Shown piece by piece: positions 63,803 to 64,000 of a DNA stretch of 64,000 bases (its first letter is position 1; the number at the start of each line of letters is the position of its first letter). The position numbers and the translations under genes were made by a program. The stretch is from Pseudohongiella sp. (GTDB lineage Bacteria; Pseudomonadota; Gammaproteobacteria; Pseudomonadales; Pseudohongiellaceae): assembly GCA_030651695.1 (NCBI GenBank), contig JAUSCD010000029.1, forward strand, positions 124,001 through 188,000, given 5' to 3'. The notes under the pieces were generated by a model. It saw only the letters and a program-made list of their open reading frames with translations. It was not told the origin of the DNA and made no database searches.

Positions 63803-64000
63803 TCATTTGAGTTGCCAGATTTCACTGGCATAAGCACTGATGGTTCTGTCGCTGGAAAAATAAGCACTCGCGGCAGTGTTAAGGATACTCTTTTGTATCC
63901 ATCGATCAGTCTGCTGATACAAGGTTGTTACATGTTGTTGGGCATCAACAAAGGTGCTGAAATCAGCAGCAGTCATCCATTGATCGTGAGGATTGCGTAC
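63803..64000 (-). CDS. glgP: Glycogen phosphorylase, C-terminal fragment (window edge)
   Basis: The last 65 codons of a leftward gene whose start lies beyond the window. The visible C-terminus reads DPHDQWMTAADFSTFVDAQQ, then a linker with LYQQTDRWIQKSILNTAASA, ending YFSSDRTISAYASEIWQLK. The FSSDRTI..YA..IW ending is the glycogen/maltodextrin phosphorylase signature. It is followed directly by glgC and glgA. It could be GlgP or the close paralogue MalP; glycogen genes alongside favour GlgP. Confidence 0.9.
   Translation of the reverse strand, partial: VRNPHDQWMTAADFSTFVDAQQHVTTLYQQTDRWIQKSILNTAASAYFSSDRTISAYASEIWQLK

Overview
The window is a chromosomal segment of a gammaproteobacterium of about 50% GC. 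It carries the classic gammaproteobacterial order gltA-sdhCDAB-sucAB-lpd-sucCD, a Vibrio/Pseudomonadales-style yceD-rpmF-plsX-fabD-fabG-acpP-fabF-pabC-mltG-tmk-holB-pilZ cluster, and a TonB2-type (TtpC) energy-transduction operon. This suggests a marine or aquatic lineage, but I cannot name the genus from sequence alone.

Region 1 (1-8307) is the end of a P2-like prophage. Late genes are in the canonical P2 divergent arrangement: capsid genes O-N-M-L-X, a probable holin and an endolysin-like gene run leftward, and terminase P and portal Q run rightward. Beyond Q lie a terminator, a candidate cos site, a non-coding AT-rich stretch with a dense cluster of CCGTGGA heptamers (candidate integrase arm sites), and a displaced 3' fragment of tRNA-Ala(GGC) that marks the attachment site. 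The rest of the prophage, including its integrase, lies left of the window.

Region 2 (8356-21337) is the TCA core. gltA (leftward) diverges from a long rightward run encoding succinate dehydrogenase, the 2-oxoglutarate dehydrogenase complex and succinyl-CoA synthetase. A strong-looking sigma70 promoter precedes sdhC, and two perfect intercistronic hairpins punctuate the operon.

Region 3 (21758-26898) is a six-gene TonB2-type operon: DUF3450 protein, TtpC-like ExbB, ExbB, ExbD, TonB and a TPR protein. Its terminator overlaps a near-consensus heat-shock (sigma32) promoter for htpG. argS (leftward) and rluC follow.

Region 4 (31976-41449) is the fatty-acid/cell-envelope/replication cluster from yceD to pilZ. 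It lacks fabH and maf at their common positions. Translation initiation and intrinsic terminators overlap in unusual ways here, with a probably leaderless yceD and a pabC start codon inside a terminator hairpin.

Region 5 (41506-50737) concerns metal and redox biology: a DUF411 lipoprotein, an L-2-hydroxyglutarate-oxidase-like flavoprotein, gamma-glutamyltransferase, glutathione reductase, a diguanylate cyclase, and a leftward operon of a Cys/His-rich periplasmic protein, a TolC/CzcC-like outer-membrane lipoprotein and a multicopper oxidase.

Region 6 (51039-64000) holds a membrane-anchored beta-lactamase-fold protein, a small lipoprotein, a periplasmic phosphatase-like protein, a solitary tyrosine recombinase, the periplasmic protease Prc, a DUF3089 hydrolase, an NhaC antiporter, and the leftward glycogen cluster glgP(partial)-glgC-glgA.

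I did not find a convincing new multi-gene system. The most interesting signals are regulatory architectures: the repeat cluster between cos and att, the htpG promoter nested in a terminator, and the pabC start nested in a terminator.
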